Assembly: GCF_002310815.1 (NCBI RefSeq)
Contig: NZ_CP011032.1
Span: 1,342,001-1,406,000, forward strand
DNA: 64,000 bases
From: Pseudoalteromonas tunicata
GTDB taxonomy: Bacteria; Pseudomonadota; Gammaproteobacteria; Enterobacterales; Alteromonadaceae
Direction: 5' to 3'
Shown: piece by piece, positions 1 through 12,241 of the stretch
Numbering within the stretch: the stretch's first letter is position 1
How the letters are laid out: each line of letters opens with the position of its first letter
The notes under the pieces: generated by a model
Told to the model about the DNA's origin: nothing
What the model saw: the letters and a program-made list of their open reading frames with translations, nothing else
Database searches by the model: none
Made by a program: the position numbers and the translations under genes

Positions 1-83
1 CCAAAATGCATTCTCACAATGTAATAAAAGCTAATTAGAAATTTTACCACGGCTACAACTAATTATTAAGCGACAAACGAAAA

Positions 84-710
84 TTAACAGTATAACTGAT
101 GCGTTTTAATGTAGTTTGCGACCGTTTTTGGCAGTAAAGCAGGGAAATTAGCTGCATTTTTTAGTGATAGCCGCAGCTCGGAGGAGGAAATATCAATTTG
201 AGGGCAGCTTAGGAAGTAACATAATCCCGCTTTTTGTTGAACTAGGTCATTTACCTCTTGGCACCGTGCTTGTTTTAAGTAGTCAGTTACTTCCGCTGCT
301 GGAGCACAAATTTGCCCAGGCCTTTGACAGACAATCAAATGACACAGTGCGGTCACTTCTTGCCATCGATGCCATAAATGCAGCTGATTTAATGAGTCCA
401 TACCGATTAAAAAAGCAATAGGCCTGTTAGGTTCTGTTTGTCTGATTTCTTGTAAGCTTAATAATGAATAAGAGGGGCCTACACGATTAAGTTCACGCTC
501 ATCTAGGGAAAACTTGGGGTAGGGCGCAATTGCAAGTTGCACCATATTTGCCCTGTCGCGGGCACTGATCCCCGGGCTTTTTTTGTGAGCAGGTTGCGCA
601 CATGGCATAAAGGCTAGGCTCGTTAAATTGAGCTGCTCGCAGCATTGTCGCGCAATATTAAGATGCCCTTGATGGATAGGATCAAACGTCCCGCCAAAGA
701 TCCCAATCAT
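84..710 (-). CDS. nadD: Nicotinate-nucleotide adenylyltransferase NadD
   Basis: Transfers AMP from ATP to nicotinate mononucleotide to make deamido-NAD in cytosolic NAD synthesis. The 208-residue product starts with the nucleotidyltransferase signature GGTFDPIHQGH (residues 6-16, with the HxGH motif at 13-16) and has the C-terminal ISSSELR motif near residue 175. Length fits the family (about 210). It is last in a minus-strand run leuS-lptE-holA-nadD and its start overlaps the holA stop by 4 nt, so translation is probably coupled. The same order occurs in E. coli. Confidence 0.96.
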   Translation of the reverse strand: MIGIFGGTFDPIHQGHLNIARQCCEQLNLTSLAFMPCAQPAHKKSPGISARDRANMVQLAIAPYPKFSLDERELNRVGPSYSLLSLQEIRQTEPNRPIAFLIGMDSLNQLHLWHRWQEVTALCHLIVCQRPGQICAPAAEVTDYLKQARCQEVNDLVQQKAGLCYFLSCPQIDISSSELRLSLKNAANFPALLPKTVANYIKTHQLYC

Positions 711-1747
711 GATGCACTACGAAATATCGGCAGCTCAAGGTTGAGCGTAAAACAAAATTGCAATGCAATGTGGGCTAAGCTTTGAAATGGGGCGACTAAA
801 GTGCCTTGTTTTAAATGGCGATCCCACTGCGCTAACTGTGAAATGATCACTTCAAGATGACTTAATGATAATCTTGATAGCGCTTGCTCTGTGATGGTTT
901 GCTTATTTTTCCAAACATTAAATTGTTTAAAAATGGTGGAGTAAGGCTCGCCTTGTTGCCTTTTTTGCTGCATGGCCAATAACTGCTGAGCCTCACGAGC
1001 AATTGCCCACGCAAGAGAATTAAGTTCAGAATTATCTTTTTGTAATCGCGCTAAAATGGCAACGATTTTATCGCTTTTGCCAATCAGCAGCGCATCAGTT
1101 AAATCAAAAATATCAAACTTAGCTTGGTTCAAAAGCACAGGTGCAAGTTCGTGCTTACCGATGAGTTTTGCACCATAAATAAGTGATAGCTTTTCTAACT
1201 CTTGGTAAGTTGCTAGCAAATTTCCTTGGGTCGATTCAAGTAAAAAGAGCTTGGCGTCATGGGCTAAATTAAGCTGAAGAGTCTGACAGTGCTGGTTTAG
1301 CCAAGTCAGGAGGTGATTGCCGCTAATTTCATAACAAGGTACAAATAAACCAATCGCTTCGAGTGCTTTAAACCATGCCGTTTTCTGCACATCAGTGCCA
1401 TTTTTAGCACCTTTGAGGATTAAAATACAATCGGGATTTGATGTTTCTGCCAGCCATTTTAATGTTTTTGAGCCACTAGTACCGGCTTTTTGCTCACCTA
1501 AATCAAGTTCAATGATTTTGCGATCACTAAATAACGATAAGCTATTAAAATGCTGTTCTAGCTCTTGCCAATCAAATTGATTATCAACACTTAGCCGGAT
1601 AAGTTCATCAAAGCCTTGTTTCTTAGCCGCCGTTTTTATTTGTTCACAACATTGTTGCACTTGAAAAGGTTCTTCACCCAAAACCAGATAAACAGGGGCT
1701 AATTGTTGGCTTAATTTGCTCGGTAGTTGATTACTATAACAACGCAT
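707..1747 (-). CDS. holA: DNA polymerase III delta subunit HolA
   Basis: Delta subunit of the clamp-loader complex, which opens the beta sliding clamp during replication. The 346-residue length matches E. coli HolA (343). The N-terminal LGEEPFQVQQC region is the typical family start, followed by a divergent AAA+-like fold without a working Walker A. Position between lptE and nadD is the conserved gammaproteobacterial order. It abuts lptE at its start and overlaps nadD by 4 nt. Confidence 0.95.
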   Translation of the reverse strand: MRCYSNQLPSKLSQQLAPVYLVLGEEPFQVQQCCEQIKTAAKKQGFDELIRLSVDNQFDWQELEQHFNSLSLFSDRKIIELDLGEQKAGTSGSKTLKWLAETSNPDCILILKGAKNGTDVQKTAWFKALEAIGLFVPCYEISGNHLLTWLNQHCQTLQLNLAHDAKLFLLESTQGNLLATYQELEKLSLIYGAKLIGKHELAPVLLNQAKFDIFDLTDALLIGKSDKIVAILARLQKDNSELNSLAWAIAREAQQLLAMQQKRQQGEPYSTIFKQFNVWKNKQTITEQALSRLSLSHLEVIISQLAQWDRHLKQGTLVAPFQSLAHIALQFCFTLNLELPIFRSAS

Positions 1748-2241
1748 TAGAGCTGGGCTAGCTCCCGGATAATACGACGACTAGCTTGTAAGCGCATTTC
1801 AGACAAAATAAGTTCAAGCTCTTTTGCTTTTGCCAGCGCACTATCTGGATCGTCTTGATAATTACGATATAACTCAAAATATTGAGTAATAGGATCTTGT
1901 CCTGGTCGAGTTACTTGGTAACTGACACTGTAAGTTAATTCGTATTCTGCGACTTGGCCGTTATTAAAGAGTGATAAAGTTCGGCGGTCGAGTTTATCTT
2001 TTAATAACAGTAATTGCGCACGATCTGCACGTACTTCACCTGAATAAACGACTTCGGCATGTTGCAGTTGTTTTTTCAATTGGCGGTATAAATCGGACTG
2101 AGGATCGGCAGCGTTTAAGGTCAGAGATTGAAGGTCAGGTGGCAAGTTTGACGCTTGTTTTAGCCTAAACCCACAAGCAGTTAACATTAAAACACATAGC
2201 GCAAGCGCTATGTGTTTTAAAAAAGAGGACGAAAACGCCAT
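1747..2241 (-). CDS. lptE: LPS-assembly lipoprotein LptE
   Basis: Outer-membrane lipoprotein that plugs the LptD barrel and helps insert lipopolysaccharide in the outer leaflet. From the ATG at 2241 the product is about 164 residues with a signal peptide and the lipobox LTAC (Cys 23) followed by GFRL, the usual LptE mature start. The open frame extends 13 codons further upstream to 2280, inside leuS, but 2241 puts the start one base after the leuS stop and just ahead of the hydrophobic signal, so I prefer it. Confidence 0.92.
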   Translation of the reverse strand: MAFSSSFLKHIALALCVLMLTACGFRLKQASNLPPDLQSLTLNAADPQSDLYRQLKKQLQHAEVVYSGEVRADRAQLLLLKDKLDRRTLSLFNNGQVAEYELTYSVSYQVTRPGQDPITQYFELYRNYQDDPDSALAKAKELELILSEMRLQASRRIIRELAQL

Positions 2242-2242
2242 C

Positions 2243-4831
<2,589 letters not shown>

Positions 4832-5281
4832 TTACAATTCCAAACTTCTTGCAAACTAATAAAAAATTGTCGATAGGATAACTTAATTTAAGGCGTCTCG
4901 CTAGCGAAGATTCAGCCGCTAGATGCTGGTTTTTATCGGTATGCTTGAGAATTTACTGATAAAAATCAGTTGCGTGTTTCGTTGCTATTCACTGAGGGTC
5001 TAATCATGGATATATGACGTTAAATGAGTCATTAATCAGTGCAGAATTAAGACATGTTGAGCGGTTCAATATTACTGTTTAGTTTTTAAATTGGTGATGT
5101 AGTGCTTGGTGTAAAGAATCAAAGACCTTTTAAAGATGAAGGTCATTTATTTCAAGTTTCGTTGTTTTCAAAATGATTAAACATAGCGAGTTTGGTAATT
5201 GGGTATTGCCTAAACTCGCTTTAAAACACATGAAGTTACAATATAGCCACCGATATGGGGTTATCCGAAATGGCAAATCAA
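4832..5281. other. Intergenic region upstream of leuS with an inverted repeat
   Basis: 450 bases without a convincing gene. It should hold the leuS promoter, which I could not pin down. Near its right end is an inverted repeat, AGCGAGTTT at 5185-5193 and AAACTCGCT at 5212-5220, with an 18-base loop. It lies downstream of the minus-strand gene ending at 5282 and may be a transcript-end hairpin, although no clear T-run follows it. Confidence 0.4.
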
Positions 5282-5926
5282 CTATGAGTTAAACATGGTT
5301 TTGAGTTCGTTAGCGAACGCGACAAATTTTTCTTTGATGGTACGCTTAATACTCACCTGAACCTCACCAAATAATACAAATCCTTCAATAATAATGGTTG
5401 GCGCTTGCCTGTCTGCAATTGAGGGGGCGTTGTTTTCAGATGAGCCAAAAATTGAAAATGTTTTACTCACAACATTAACATTCTCAGGTACGTAAATTTT
5501 ATCGCTACCAAAGATACATTTTACTTTTAGAGTAATAGTTTGCGTACTGAATACCGCATCTGTGAAGTCAATTTTGGCGCTACCAAATACATTTAAGATA
5601 TTTATTGTTTTTGGAACTTGCCACATCCCACTGCGTATTGTGCTAGCAAAAATAGTAACAATATTGTCTGATTCTTCACTTGAGGAGCTACTGTAGCGGG
5701 GATTAAATTTTTGCTCTTTTTGTTGGGTAAATTGCGAGTCTGTTTGGAGTTGTAAATCGGAAACTAAATCAGCTAATTCTTGATGTTGCTGACTTGCCAT
5801 TGCTTTATCGAGTCTGCGCTCAAAGGCCTCATTTGAAATGACACCATGACTATAGTTGTAGATTAACTGATCTATGGTTTCTTGGCGTAAGGTTTCAATG
5901 GGTCGATCTTCAAGTTTAACAGTCAT
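5282..5926 (-). CDS. DUF1707 / LiaF-C-like domain protein
   Basis: Cytoplasmic-looking protein of about 214 residues with no membrane segment. Residues 10-60 (RQETIDQLIYNYSHGVISNEAF onward) resemble the DUF1707 / SHOCT-like helical module in which a short domain is read as 'L...Y..G.I..EEF..RL'. The C-terminal half, with repeated FGS-type turns (VFGSAKIDF, IFGSDKIYV, IFGSSENN), resembles the beta-helical LiaF C-terminal domain of cell-envelope stress proteins. Role here is unknown. I chose the ATG at 5926, 8 nt after AGGA, over an ATG three codons upstream at 5935, which overlaps that ribosome site. Confidence 0.7.
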   Translation of the reverse strand: MTVKLEDRPIETLRQETIDQLIYNYSHGVISNEAFERRLDKAMASQQHQELADLVSDLQLQTDSQFTQQKEQKFNPRYSSSSSEESDNIVTIFASTIRSGMWQVPKTINILNVFGSAKIDFTDAVFSTQTITLKVKCIFGSDKIYVPENVNVVSKTFSIFGSSENNAPSIADRQAPTIIIEGFVLFGEVQVSIKRTIKEKFVAFANELKTMFNS

Positions 5927-6165
5927 AAGACACATCCTATTTGTTGATTAAGTTATGAGCAATATCGAAAAGCAAAAAGCACACCAAAAATTTTACCTTA
6001 CTTATCAGTTTGTTATGGAAGTAGTTATTTATTTTTTTGTGGATAAGGTAATTATTTAGTCAAAATTATCAATTTATCGCTTAGTTGACAACTTAAGCTT
6101 AATTAACAGGAAATTACACCAAAACTACCTATACTAAATACACAGGTTTAACGAAGGAAGTAATA

Positions 6166-6642
6166 ATGAATGACTCAAAAAATTATCAAAAATGGCTTGA
6201 TGAGTTGCATCTGTGGTTAAGCGATGTGAAAAAGCATGAAGTGAAACAATTGCTGGATTATTTGCAGCAAGGCGAGCACGAAATTCGCGCAATCACTGGT
6301 TATAGCGCTCAACAATTTAATACTTATAAAGAGTATTTTTTGCGTGATTTGGCGCATTGGCAAAGCCATCATCAACAATACAATCAGTTGGCTTGGCAGG
6401 AATTAAAAGAGTCGTTTTGGTATGAGCTAACACAGTTAGGCGACCGCTCTAAAGTGGAGTGGGCGGTTATACTTGATGATTTTGAACATAACGGAGTGTA
6501 TCAGCAAGGTGATTGGGTCGCACTTGGTGAACTAAGATGTAAACAATGTCAACATTTAACGCATTATTATCACCCAAATCAACTTGATGCATGTGCAGAA
6601 TGCGGGGGTATTTATTTCACCCGTCAAGCTTTAAGTCCATAA
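6166..6642 (+). CDS. ybeL: YbeL-like zinc-ribbon protein (DUF1451)
   Basis: 158-residue protein of the YbeL family, which in E. coli also sits beside leuS. The central stretch ESFWYELTQLGDRSKVEW followed by HNGVYQQGD is the family core. The C-terminus carries two CxxC knuckles (CKQC and CAEC) about 20 residues apart, forming a zinc ribbon. Function is unknown. A good ribosome site (GAAGGAAG) precedes the ATG. Confidence 0.87.
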   Translation: MNDSKNYQKWLDELHLWLSDVKKHEVKQLLDYLQQGEHEIRAITGYSAQQFNTYKEYFLRDLAHWQSHHQQYNQLAWQELKESFWYELTQLGDRSKVEWAVILDDFEHNGVYQQGDWVALGELRCKQCQHLTHYYHPNQLDACAECGGIYFTRQALSP

Positions 6643-6788
6643 ATCGAATTATTTTTTAATTTACTCAATTGTTAGTTTTATCTTCAGAGCGCCTTAGGTA
6701 AGCTTAAGCAATTTAGCAAGGATCGGCATTAAATTACGATTTAAGGTAATTTATCCATAGCTTGCAGTACACACTATAAGAATTGGCA

Positions 6789-9176
6789 ATGACACTAACA
6801 AAAACTCGACTACCAGCACAAAATCTTACACCCGCGATAGACATACAACAAATAGCAAGCTGTATGGCTGCGCCTTATCCAGATGATCTCAGTTTTATTG
6901 GGCAACAACGAGCACGTATTGCCATCGATTTTTCCTTGGGTATGGATTTACAAGGTTATAACCTATATGTGATGGGAGAAGCGGCTCTTGGCCGTTTTAC
7001 ATTGGTCAAAGATAAGTTAACTGCGCATAGCAAAACCCGAAAAACGCCGCTTGAATGGCTCTATGTTAATAATTTTGATGATCACCGAGAACCGATTGCT
7101 ATTTGTTTGGCATCAGGGGAAAGTAAAATCTTTTCCGATGATATCGACTCGCTGATTGATGAAATTATCGATACCTTTCCAGCTGCATTTGACAATCCTG
7201 GCTATCAGCGCAAGAAAAAGTCCATCGATACTGCTTTTAATACTAAGTACGATCACGCTATTGATAGTGTAGAAGAAAAAGCCCTTACCCAAGACGTGGT
7301 GCTTTTTGAAGATAATGGAGTCATTAGTTTTGCGCCTTTGGTTAAAGGCAAACAACTTGATGAAACCGAATTTGCTGCGCTCAGTGATGAGTTACGCCAA
7401 CATTTCTTTGCGCTTATTGCAGGCTTAGAAGACGATTTAAACGAAGCCTTAATTGAATTGCCTCGTTGGAAAAGAGAATCGTCAGAAAAATTAAGAGAGC
7501 TTAAACGCGCCACAGCAGAGCAAGCAATCAAGCCGCTTTTAAAAGAACTTGAGCATAAATATGCCACTCAAATTGGAATTTTAAAATACCTAAAAGAGCT
7601 GCGAAAAGAGCTTATTGATGCAGTACTTGAATGGCTGGCTGATGAATCAGAAGACAAAAATGAAGATCTCGATAAAAAGGCCATGCTGGCGGATTATTTT
7701 GCGCCTAATTTAATTGTCGGTTTTAAAGAAGGTGATCCAGCACCGGTTGTTTATGAGCCAAATCCAACATTTGGTAATGTATTTGGTAAAGTTGAGTATT
7801 CATCACAGCAAGGCTCGGTGGTAACCAGTTATCGCTCGATTCAAGCCGGTGCGCTGCATAAAGCTAATGGCGGCTATTTGATCATGGATGCTGAGAAAGT
7901 GATGGCCAACCCTCAAGTTTGGGATGGTTTAAAACTGTCGTTAAAAGCCCGTCATATTAAAAATGACTTACCTGCTCAAGAAAGCAGCTTGGGGGGCAGT
8001 TTTACTCTAAGACCACAGCTTATTCCATTAGATGTGAAAATTGTTTTACTAGGCTCACGTGATTTGTATTATTTAATGCAAGAATATGACGATGAATTTA
8101 ATGAGTTTTTTCGTGTGCTAGCCGATTTTGAGTATTTTATTCCTGACTCAGATAAATTCCGTTATCAGTTTATTACTCGTGTACAAGAGCATGTAAATAA
8201 AAATTTAAAAAGTGACTTAACTCAAGAAGCGATGGCAAAACTATTATATTTTAGCTATCGCCAAGCGGAGCACCAGTCAAAATTATCAGCACGTTTTGCT
8301 GATGTTTTAGAGCTGGTGAATGAAGCACATTATTACACTCGTCAAGATGAGTGTGACATGATTGAAGCGCACCATATTGATGAAGCGCTTGATGGTAAAC
8401 AATATCGTACCGGTCAAATTAGCGAAAATATGCTTGATGATATTAAAGAAGGTCACACTTTAATTGATACTCAAGGTCAAGCGGTAGGAAAAGTAAACGG
8501 TCTAACCGTGTTACATATTGGCGATACCAGTTTTGGCAGTCCAGCTAGGATCACCGCGACTGTTTATGCTGGTAGTGATGGTGTACTTGATATTGAACGT
8601 GAAGCCGAGCTTGGTAAAGCGATTCACTCTAAAGGTGTGATGCTACTGACGGGTTATTTGGGTAATAAGTATGCTCAAGAGTTTACATTATCACTCAGTG
8701 CTAATATTGCCATTGAGCAAAGTTACGGTTTTATTGATGGTGACAGTGCGTCGTTGGCTGAGTTGTGCGCCTTGATTTCAGCGATTACGTCTTTCCCAAT
8801 TAACCAAAGTTTAGCGCTGACAGGATCGATTAACCAGCATGGTGAAGTGCAAGCCATTGGTGGAGTGAATGAGAAAATCGAAGGCTTCTTTAAACTGTGC
8901 AAAATTCGTGGTTTAACGGGCAGCCAAGGGGTGATTATTCCTAAATCGAACCGAGTAAACTTGGTGCTTAATCCAGAAGTGTGCCAAGCGGTTGAGTTGG
9001 GTAAATTTCATATTTATGCGGTTGCTACTGTTGATGAAGCGCTTGAAATCCTGATGGATCGAAAAGCGGGTGAGTTATCAGAAAAAGGCATGTATGCTGA
9101 AGATACTGTCAACTATGCAGCTTTAGAGCGTTTAAGTTGTATTGCCGATATTGTTAATGGCAGTGATGATGAATAA
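6789..9176 (+). CDS. Lon-type (S16) ATP-dependent protease, YcbZ/LonB-like
   Basis: Predicted cytosolic AAA+ serine-lysine protease of the Lon superfamily, about 795 residues. The C-terminal S16 domain has the catalytic serine in GDSAS (Ser653 from this start) and lysine in NEKIEGF (Lys696), 43 residues apart as in Lon. The N-terminal P-loop is degenerate: GEAALGRFT stands where GxxGxGKT is expected, with Arg for Lys, as in other LonB/YcbZ-like proteins from memory. A coiled-coil insert follows around residues 190-300. The frame also permits TTG at 6783; I prefer the ATG at 6789. It converges on lnt and they share a terminator hairpin. Confidence 0.88.
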   Translation: MTLTKTRLPAQNLTPAIDIQQIASCMAAPYPDDLSFIGQQRARIAIDFSLGMDLQGYNLYVMGEAALGRFTLVKDKLTAHSKTRKTPLEWLYVNNFDDHREPIAICLASGESKIFSDDIDSLIDEIIDTFPAAFDNPGYQRKKKSIDTAFNTKYDHAIDSVEEKALTQDVVLFEDNGVISFAPLVKGKQLDETEFAALSDELRQHFFALIAGLEDDLNEALIELPRWKRESSEKLRELKRATAEQAIKPLLKELEHKYATQIGILKYLKELRKELIDAVLEWLADESEDKNEDLDKKAMLADYFAPNLIVGFKEGDPAPVVYEPNPTFGNVFGKVEYSSQQGSVVTSYRSIQAGALHKANGGYLIMDAEKVMANPQVWDGLKLSLKARHIKNDLPAQESSLGGSFTLRPQLIPLDVKIVLLGSRDLYYLMQEYDDEFNEFFRVLADFEYFIPDSDKFRYQFITRVQEHVNKNLKSDLTQEAMAKLLYFSYRQAEHQSKLSARFADVLELVNEAHYYTRQDECDMIEAHHIDEALDGKQYRTGQISENMLDDIKEGHTLIDTQGQAVGKVNGLTVLHIGDTSFGSPARITATVYAGSDGVLDIEREAELGKAIHSKGVMLLTGYLGNKYAQEFTLSLSANIAIEQSYGFIDGDSASLAELCALISAITSFPINQSLALTGSINQHGEVQAIGGVNEKIEGFFKLCKIRGLTGSQGVIIPKSNRVNLVLNPEVCQAVELGKFHIYAVATVDEALEILMDRKAGELSEKGMYAEDTVNYAALERLSCIADIVNGSDDE

Positions 9177-9201
9177 CGTTTACGATTAGTTTAGCCAGCA
9201 T

Positions 9202-9235
9202 AAACAAGTAGCCAATAGGCTACTTGTTTGTTTTT
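9202..9235. terminator. Bidirectional terminator between the Lon-like gene and lnt
   Basis: A perfect 12-bp stem (AAACAAGTAGCC at 9202-9213 and its complement at 9218-9229) with loop AATA is followed on the + strand by GTTTTTA. It lies where two convergent genes end and overlaps the last codons of lnt, so it probably ends + strand transcription and perhaps both. Confidence 0.8.
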
Positions 9236-10758
9236 ATGGGCTTAAAAAATTTAAAGGCATGACGGTTATTAAATAATGCGACTAAAAAGAGCACGATTAA
9301 TAACAGAACAATTGGGCCTTTGCCATATTGCGCATAAAGAGTATCGCCACTGATTTTTTTGATACTGGTTTTAAGTACTGTTGCTTCAAATTGATTGATA
9401 GTCTGTTGCTGGTGGTCAAGCGGATCATATACCCCAGTAATACCGTTATTGGTGACTCGAATTAAAGGCCTGCCAAGTTCCATCGCGCGCATACGTGCAA
9501 TTTGCATATGTTGATGTGGACCATGAGAATCACCAAACCACGCATCGTTACTCACGGTAAGTAAAATATCTGAATTGCTGTGGTAATTACTGCGAACAAA
9601 GTCAGCAAAAACAATCTCATAACAAATAGCCGGTAAGATATTGAGCCCATTGGCTTTGAGGTTGTGCTGTATCGCGTCGCCACGGCTAAATGATGACATC
9701 GGTAAATCAAATAACGGTGCAATAGGGCGCAGCAAGGATTCAAATGGTACAAACTCACCAATGGGTAATAAATTATGTTTGCGATAGCGGTTTGGATGCA
9801 AGAACTGATATTGGCCTAACACATCCTCAGGATTTTTTTTACCAAGTACAATCAAGGTATTATAAATAGTTTTAGTTGGGCGCTGATAATCAACTATGCC
9901 AGTAATAAGCGCTGTATTGTGAAAAGCGGCAGCACTATCGAGATTTTGCAAATACTCTTGTGCGAGCACCTCAATTTCTGGGATGGCCGCTTCAGGCCAA
10001 ACAACTAAATCCACATCCCAATTTGGACGAGTTAAATCTTGGTAAGCCAGCATTGTCTTAGCAAATTGCTCGGGTGCCCAGCGCAGCTCTTGTTTGATAT
10101 TTCCTTGCACTAACAGTACATGAACTTCATCACCTGTGTGTTTATTTTGTGGCAAAGTGGTCATAACTAGGGCGCAAATCATTAAACTACTGATGGTACT
10201 TGCAAGCCAAAGCCATTTTTTATTTGCCAGTTGCCAAAGACTATAACCAAGCAGTAGAACAATAACCGTTAAACCAAATTCGCCAACTACGGGCGCTAAA
10301 AAATTAAGTGGGCTATCGGTCAAGCTGTAACCGAAAGATAACCAAGGAAAACCAGTTAAAAAAGTGCCGCGCATCCATTCTGATGCCATAAAGAGTGGAA
10401 TAAACGCCAGTAGCCAAGTGTGGCCTTTAAAATGAGTCGAAAGTCCAGCCGCAAGGGCGCTATAAAGTGCGAGATAAGCAGCCAGAATCGCCATTAATAG
10501 CAATGAAACAACGAGAGGTAAGCCACCATATTCTGCAATTGAAACATGGACCCAGCTGATCCCGCAAGCAAACCAGCCGAAGCCAAATAAAAAGCCTCGT
10601 TTTGCAGCGACTTGCCAAGTGGTATTCGCTAAGCAATAAAAAAACAGTGCGATACACAATGGGCTTATAAACCAAAAACCAAATGGCGCGAAGCTAAACG
10701 TTAAAAGCATACCTGCAACGAGTGCAAGTATGCTTTTTTTAGAGATGCTAAGTGCCAT
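9220..10758 (-). CDS. lnt: Apolipoprotein N-acyltransferase Lnt
   Basis: Inner-membrane enzyme that adds the third acyl chain to the N-terminal cysteine of lipoproteins (such as LptE and LolB encoded in this window). 512 residues: six N-terminal transmembrane segments, then a periplasmic nitrilase-like domain with the Glu-Lys-Cys triad visible in VVWPEAAIPE, RKHNLLPIGEF and ICYEIVF, and a C-terminal membrane anchor. It directly abuts the corC stop, giving the usual corC-lnt pair. Confidence 0.96.
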   Translation of the reverse strand: MALSISKKSILALVAGMLLTFSFAPFGFWFISPLCIALFFYCLANTTWQVAAKRGFLFGFGWFACGISWVHVSIAEYGGLPLVVSLLLMAILAAYLALYSALAAGLSTHFKGHTWLLAFIPLFMASEWMRGTFLTGFPWLSFGYSLTDSPLNFLAPVVGEFGLTVIVLLLGYSLWQLANKKWLWLASTISSLMICALVMTTLPQNKHTGDEVHVLLVQGNIKQELRWAPEQFAKTMLAYQDLTRPNWDVDLVVWPEAAIPEIEVLAQEYLQNLDSAAAFHNTALITGIVDYQRPTKTIYNTLIVLGKKNPEDVLGQYQFLHPNRYRKHNLLPIGEFVPFESLLRPIAPLFDLPMSSFSRGDAIQHNLKANGLNILPAICYEIVFADFVRSNYHSNSDILLTVSNDAWFGDSHGPHQHMQIARMRAMELGRPLIRVTNNGITGVYDPLDHQQQTINQFEATVLKTSIKKISGDTLYAQYGKGPIVLLLIVLFLVALFNNRHAFKFFKPIKTNK

Positions 10759-11639
10759 TATGCAGCGGCTTCAGCTTCAGTTTGAGAGTTTTTAGGTACC
10801 GTCACTTGGAGCTGCTGTAATCGACGATTATCTGAGCTTGTGACTTTAAATTGAAACGAACCAACTTCAATTGTTTCACCACGGGTTGGCATATGACCAA
10901 ACGCATGTAAAACAATCCCACCAATGGTATCAGCTTCTTGAGTATCAAATTGAGTATGGAAAAACTCATTAAAATCTTCAAGAGGCGTCAAAGCTTGAAC
11001 AGCATAAACATGAGTTGCAACTTGACGAATATCCTGAGTCTCTTCTTCGTTATCATGCTCATCTTCGATTTCACCAACAATGATTTCGAGAATATCTTCA
11101 ATGGTAACCAAACCCGAAACACCACCATACTCATCAACAACGATAGCCATGTGGTAGCGCTGCTGACGAAACTCATTAAGTAACGTATCAACACGCTTAC
11201 TTTCTGGCACAACCATGGCTGGGCGTAAGAAAGTAGCTAAAGAGGGGATTTCATCGTGCGAGTTTAAAATTAGAGGCAATAAATCCTTAGCAAGTAATAT
11301 CCCTTCGACGTGGTCCTTGTCTTCGCAAACAACAGGAAAACGAGAATGAGTAGATTCAACCATGATAGGTAATAATTCACTCAAGGATTGCTCAATATCT
11401 AAGGTTATCATTTGAGAGCGAGGGATCATGATATCGCGCACTTTAAGTTGCGAGACACCTAATACACCTTTCATCATTTTTTTGGTTTCAGGATCAATGA
11501 CATCGCGTTCTTGGGCGTCCATGATCACTTCAACCAGTTCCTCTCTGTTTTGGGGTTCACCCTGAAACATTTGGGCGATGCGCCCTAACCATGTTTTGCC
11601 AGACGAACCCTGGCTACTCTGCGAGTTATCGTCGCTCAT
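10758..11639 (-). CDS. corC: CorC/YbeX family CBS-domain protein
   Basis: 293-residue cytosolic protein with two CBS domains (around residues 70-185) and a C-terminal CorC_HlyC domain (about 200-285). The [14 protein letters not shown] stretch is the family start of the first CBS domain. It was linked to magnesium/cobalt efflux and, in later work, to ribosome physiology together with YbeY and YbeZ. It shares its start region with the ybeY-ybeZ-miaB transcript and its stop touches the lnt start. Confidence 0.93.
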   Translation of the reverse strand: MSDDNSQSSQGSSGKTWLGRIAQMFQGEPQNREELVEVIMDAQERDVIDPETKKMMKGVLGVSQLKVRDIMIPRSQMITLDIEQSLSELLPIMVESTHSRFPVVCEDKDHVEGILLAKDLLPLILNSHDEIPSLATFLRPAMVVPESKRVDTLLNEFRQQRYHMAIVVDEYGGVSGLVTIEDILEIIVGEIEDEHDNEEETQDIRQVATHVYAVQALTPLEDFNEFFHTQFDTQEADTIGGIVLHAFGHMPTRGETIEVGSFQFKVTSSDNRRLQQLQVTVPKNSQTEAEAAA

Positions 11640-11782
11640 ACGCTACTTTTTAGCTCCATGTTGTTTTACTGCAACCTAGTAAACGCGCTTTAACGTCTTG
11701 TTATTACTAGGAGTGAATTAGAAGTGTTTGCCAATTGACGACAAACATCCTCAATATACTGTTATTTTTATCAGCTGAAAAG

Positions 11783-12241
11783 CTATTCCTCATCATCTCG
11801 ATACGGATCGCTAATTCCAAGCTTAGCTAGGATTTCCTTTTCATTACTTTCCATTTCTTCGGCATCTTCTGCTTCTATATGGTCAAAGCCTAATAAATGC
11901 AAGCAGCCATGTACCACCATATGCGCAAAATGATCATGAAATGATTTTTCTTGCTCAAGGGCTTCTTGATACACCACTTGAGGGCAAATAATTAAATCAC
12001 CCACTAATGGCAACTCAATTCCAGGCGGCGCTTCAAATGGAAACGACAAAACGTTGGTCGGTTTGTTTTTACCGCGATAATCATTATTCAATTGCTGACT
12101 TTCTGCTTCATCGGCAATTCGAATCGTGAGCTCACTTTCTTCTTTAAATAAATCCAAGGTGCTGTGTGCCCATAATTGGAATTGTTCAAAGCTAGGTAAA
12201 TCTTTAAACTCACTGGCAATTTGTAAATCAAGTTCAGTCAT
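11783..12241 (-). CDS. ybeY: rRNA maturation endonuclease YbeY
   Basis: Single-strand RNA endonuclease acting in 16S rRNA 3' processing and ribosome quality control. The zinc-site signature [11 protein letters not shown] is present near the C-terminus, with the usual upstream NVLSFPF segment. About 152 residues from the ATG at 12241. The frame runs back to 12310 inside ybeZ, but at 12241 the start overlaps the ybeZ stop by 8 nt, which fits the family's N-terminus (MTELDLQIA) and translational coupling. Confidence 0.95.
   Translation of the reverse strand: MTELDLQIASEFKDLPSFEQFQLWAHSTLDLFKEESELTIRIADEAESQQLNNDYRGKNKPTNVLSFPFEAPPGIELPLVGDLIICPQVVYQEALEQEKSFHDHFAHMVVHGCLHLLGFDHIEAEDAEEMESNEKEILAKLGISDPYRDDEE

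Noticed and set aside
5185..5220. Inverted repeat downstream of the 5282 gene as a rho-independent terminator
   Set aside because: The arms pair over nine bases but the loop is 18 bases and no T-run follows on either strand, so I list it only as an inverted repeat.
11675..11711. CCTAGTAA/TTACTAGG inverted repeat between corC and ybeY
   Set aside because: 8-bp stem with a 21-base loop and no further signal; could be chance in AT-rich DNA.
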